From NCBI GenBank assembly GCA_013003465.1, contig JABDIZ010000091.1, positions 1 through 15,204 on the forward strand: a stretch of DNA of 15,204 nt, read 5' to 3'. The translations under genes were made by a program, and so were the position numbers. Below, piece by piece: positions 13,548-15,204 of the stretch. The notes below the pieces were generated by a model. That model ran no database searches. It saw nothing but the letters and a program-made list of their open reading frames with translations, and had not been told where the DNA came from. Source of the DNA: Rhodothermaceae bacterium (GTDB taxonomy: Bacteria > Bacteroidota > Rhodothermia > Rhodothermales > Rubricoccaceae). Within the stretch, counting starts at the first letter, position 1. Every line of letters starts with the position of its first letter.

Positions 13548-14288
13548 TTAGACCGCCGCGACGGCGAAGACAGCGAGGTCTACCGTAGCCCCGGCGTCCC
13601 GGAGTGGAAGCGCCGCGGCCGTAAGCGTGGCACCGGTGGTGAGCACGTCGTCCACGAGCAGCACGCGACAATCGCGCACGGCTTCGGGATCCGTCACGGC
13701 GAAGGCGTCGGCCACGTTCGTCCAGCGGCGGTCGCGGGAGAGGGCCGTCTGTGACCGTGTGGGGCGGGTGCGGAGGAGGAGGTCGTCGCGCACGGGAGGC
13801 TCTGGGGTGAAGGCTTCGGCCAGGCCATGGGCGAGCTGGTGGCTCTGGTTATAGCCCCGTTCGAGGTGGCGCACGCGCGACAGGGGAATCGGCAGCACGA
13901 GGTCGTAGACGGCGTGCGGATGAGCGTGCGTGAGCGCCTGGCCAAGCAGCCGCCCATAGGCCCGGCCCAACGCCGGGCGGTTCCGGTACTTGAGGGCGTG
14001 CTGGAGGCGCTGCACGGTCCCGCCGCTGTCGAACACCCAGAGCGCGACCGTCCGGCCGAACACACCCTGTGCGGCCGGGAGGGGGGCCAGCCGCTCAGCG
14101 ACCACTGCGTCGGTGGCACGCGGAAGCGTTCGCTGACACGACGGGCAGAGCGGAATGCCGTCGTCGCGGATGGACACGGAGAGTCGTCGGTCGCAGCCCA
14201 GACAGAGGGCCGGGTAGGCGAGGCCGAGCACAGCCCGGGCCAGCGCGCGCGGGCCGTCGAGGGCAGGAATCGGAGGCAGAAGCCACAT
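13548..14288 (-). CDS. comF: ComF family phosphoribosyltransferase-like protein, 246 residues
   Basis: Cytosolic protein of the ComF family (amidophosphoribosyltransferase-like fold), linked in other bacteria to natural DNA uptake; biochemical role not settled. An N-terminal zinc ribbon has C29, C32, C48 and C51 (CLGC and CPSC). The family motif RGYNQS is at 144-149, LPIPLSRVR at 132-140, and the PRPP-binding loop VLLVDDVLTTGAT at 209-221 with D213 and D214. The length of 246 is typical. The ATG at 14288 is used; the frame is open for 47 more codons upstream, but that stretch overlaps the divergent gene at 14364 and has no family sense. It converges on secG across a shared terminator. No other competence gene is in the window. 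Confidence 0.93.
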   Translation of the reverse strand: MWLLPPIPALDGPRALARAVLGLAYPALCLGCDRRLSVSIRDDGIPLCPSCQRTLPRATDAVVAERLAPLPAAQGVFGRTVALWVFDSGGTVQRLQHALKYRNRPALGRAYGRLLGQALTHAHPHAVYDLVLPIPLSRVRHLERGYNQSHQLAHGLAEAFTPEPPVRDDLLLRTRPTRSQTALSRDRRWTNVADAFAVTDPEAVRDCRVLLVDDVLTTGATLTAAALPLRDAGATVDLAVFAVAAV

Positions 14289-14363
14289 CAGAGTGGGAGC
14301 CGCAACGTTCCGTGAATATCTTGGAGCCCGCCCTCTCTCGCAAGTCCAGGTCTTCGTACGCCG

Positions 14364-14600
14364 ATGTCGCAGCGCCGCGGTATGCTCATCAAGAACGTCG
14401 CCGAGCGTCCGCTCACGATTCGCCTCCAATCGCGTGTCCTCAAGATGGAGGCCGGGGATGAGGTGCTCATCACGTCGGAGGAGGTGCGCGATCCGACGCT
14501 CCGCGACAACCTCCAGTTGCGCACCATCGCTGTGGTCCGTCCGGCCACAGACGAGGAAGACGAGACGCTCGCGCAGGAACTGGCCGACAGCCGGTCGTGA
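14364..14600 (+). CDS. Unrecognised small soluble protein, 78 residues
   Basis: I do not recognise a family. The protein is soluble and without Cys, signal peptide or membrane helix. The first half looks like a small beta structure: MLIKNVAERPLTIRL (7-21), a short turn, then VLKMEAGDEVLITSEEV (25-41). A charged segment DPTLRDNLQLRTIAVV (43-58) and an acidic, likely helical tail (EEDETLAQELADS) follow. The stop TGA overlaps the next gene's GTG start (GTGA at 14597-14600), so the two are almost certainly translated together, and the small protein may serve the same process. The ATG at 14364 is used; an in-frame ATG at codon 7 is an alternative start. It is divergent from comF with a 75-base gap. 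Confidence 0.75.
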   Translation: MSQRRGMLIKNVAERPLTIRLQSRVLKMEAGDEVLITSEEVRDPTLRDNLQLRTIAVVRPATDEEDETLAQELADSRS

Positions 14601-15204
14601 ACATCCTCGCGCTGGAGCCCTGGTACGGCGGTTCGCACCGGCACTTCTTGGACGACCTGACGCGCCACAGCGGCCACACCATCCGGCCGGTCACGATGGC
14701 GGCGCGCTACTGGAAGTGGCGCATGCAAGGCGGAGCCGTTACGCTCGCACAAAAAGCGCGCGAGGCCCTCGCGGGTGGGTTCGTGCCCGATCTGCTGTTC
14801 GCCACCGACATGGTGAACCTCCCGGCGTTCCTCGCCCTCACGCGCGACCAACTCGCTGCCACGCCCGTCGTTCTCTACCTCCACGAGAACCAGCTCACCT
14901 ACCCCATCCGCGACGCCGCCGAGCGCGACTACACCTACGCCTACATCAACTACCTCTCGGCCCTCGCCGCCGACCGCCTCGTCTTCAACTCGCACTTCCA
15001 CCGCGATCAGTTTTTCGAAGCGCTGCCCACGCTCCTTCGCCGCTTCCCCGACTTCACGCACCTCGACACGCTCCGGCGCCTCCGCGACCGCGCCACCGTC
15101 CTCCACCTCGGTCTCGACCTGGAAGGCCACGACCGCCACGCACCCAACGCCGAGGCCGAGCGCGCCCGTGATCCGGGGCCGCCCATCGTGCTGTGGAACC
15201 AGCG
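14597..15204 (+). CDS. tRNA-queuosine alpha-mannosyltransferase-like protein (QTMAN/GTDC1, DUF3524), N-terminal 202 residues
   Basis: Start of a glycosyltransferase-like enzyme that runs off the right edge. The GTG at 14597 gives (M)NILALEPWYGGSHRHFLDDL, then ARYWKWRMQGGA (36-47), LLFATDMVNLPAFLAL (66-81), LYLHENQLTYPI (93-104), RDYTYAYINYL (110-120) and ADRLVFNSHFHRDQFF (125-140), and ends in IVLWNQ. This block order matches the N-terminal domain of human GTDC1, now known as QTMAN, which mannosylates queuosine in tRNA-Asp, as I remember its sequence. The last residues look like the LWNHRWE start of its C-terminal transferase domain. Whether this bacterial relative acts on tRNA is not established here; another glycosyl acceptor is possible. 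It starts inside the stop codon of the 78-residue gene. No ATG alternative preserves the conserved N-terminal motif. Confidence 0.85.
   Translation, partial: MNILALEPWYGGSHRHFLDDLTRHSGHTIRPVTMAARYWKWRMQGGAVTLAQKAREALAGGFVPDLLFATDMVNLPAFLALTRDQLAATPVVLYLHENQLTYPIRDAAERDYTYAYINYLSALAADRLVFNSHFHRDQFFEALPTLLRRFPDFTHLDTLRRLRDRATVLHLGLDLEGHDRHAPNAEAERARDPGPPIVLWNQ

Noticed and set aside
14293..15171. A 292-residue arginine/proline-rich frame on plus and a 283-residue frame on minus at the right end
   Set aside because: Both are low-complexity shadows of the 78-residue gene and the QTMAN-like gene, whose frame has clear conserved motifs.

Overview
The window looks like a chromosomal core region of a high-GC member of the Rhodothermota (formerly Rhodothermales, Bacteroidetes-related). 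Two secreted proteins end in type IX secretion (T9SS) type A C-terminal sorting domains. None of the starts inspected has a clear Shine-Dalgarno sequence, as is usual for Bacteroidetes relatives. The groESL operon carries a CIRCE/HrcA-type operator. The genus is not resolvable by eye. No mobile element, prophage, CRISPR array, rRNA or tRNA was seen.

Layout. 1-1153: 5' part of groEL and all of groES on the minus strand, a structured intercistronic region, and a CIRCE operator upstream of groES. 1154-2183: two plus-strand membrane protein genes (a DUF2085-like protein and an unrecognised four-helix protein). 2226-5507: a large minus-strand gene for a secreted M43 (pappalysin-type) zinc metalloprotease with a T9SS tail. 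5644-6670: a divergent pair, a proline-rich single-pass membrane protein (minus) and a STAS-domain anti-sigma-factor antagonist (plus). 6695-8825: a strong terminator and a second, paralogous T9SS cargo protein (minus). 9048-10560: mutY and a small exported protein gene in one minus-strand unit. 10544-12340: an Omp85-family outer-membrane protein whose 5' end overlaps that of the small exported protein. 12421-13492: a NUDIX hydrolase and secG on plus, ended by a hairpin terminator. 13548-14288: a comF-type phosphoribosyltransferase gene on minus. 14364-15204: a 78-residue unknown protein overlapping by four bases a GTG-started gene that runs off the window and resembles the N-terminal part of tRNA-queuosine alpha-mannosyltransferase (QTMAN/GTDC1, formerly DUF3524).

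How the genes relate. Envelope and export functions recur: SecG for inner-membrane export, an Omp85 protein in the outer membrane, and two T9SS cargo proteins. The rest is housekeeping: chaperonin, base-excision repair and nucleotide-pool hydrolysis (mutY, nudix). The least ordinary parts are the 3' end (small unknown protein coupled to a QTMAN-like enzyme), the overlapping divergent 5' ends at 10544-10560, the alternative hairpins between groES and groEL, and the long module shared by the two T9SS proteins. Coding is dense. No stretch over 300 bases lacks a gene; the longest gap (8826-9047, 222 bases) shows no convincing promoter or RNA element.
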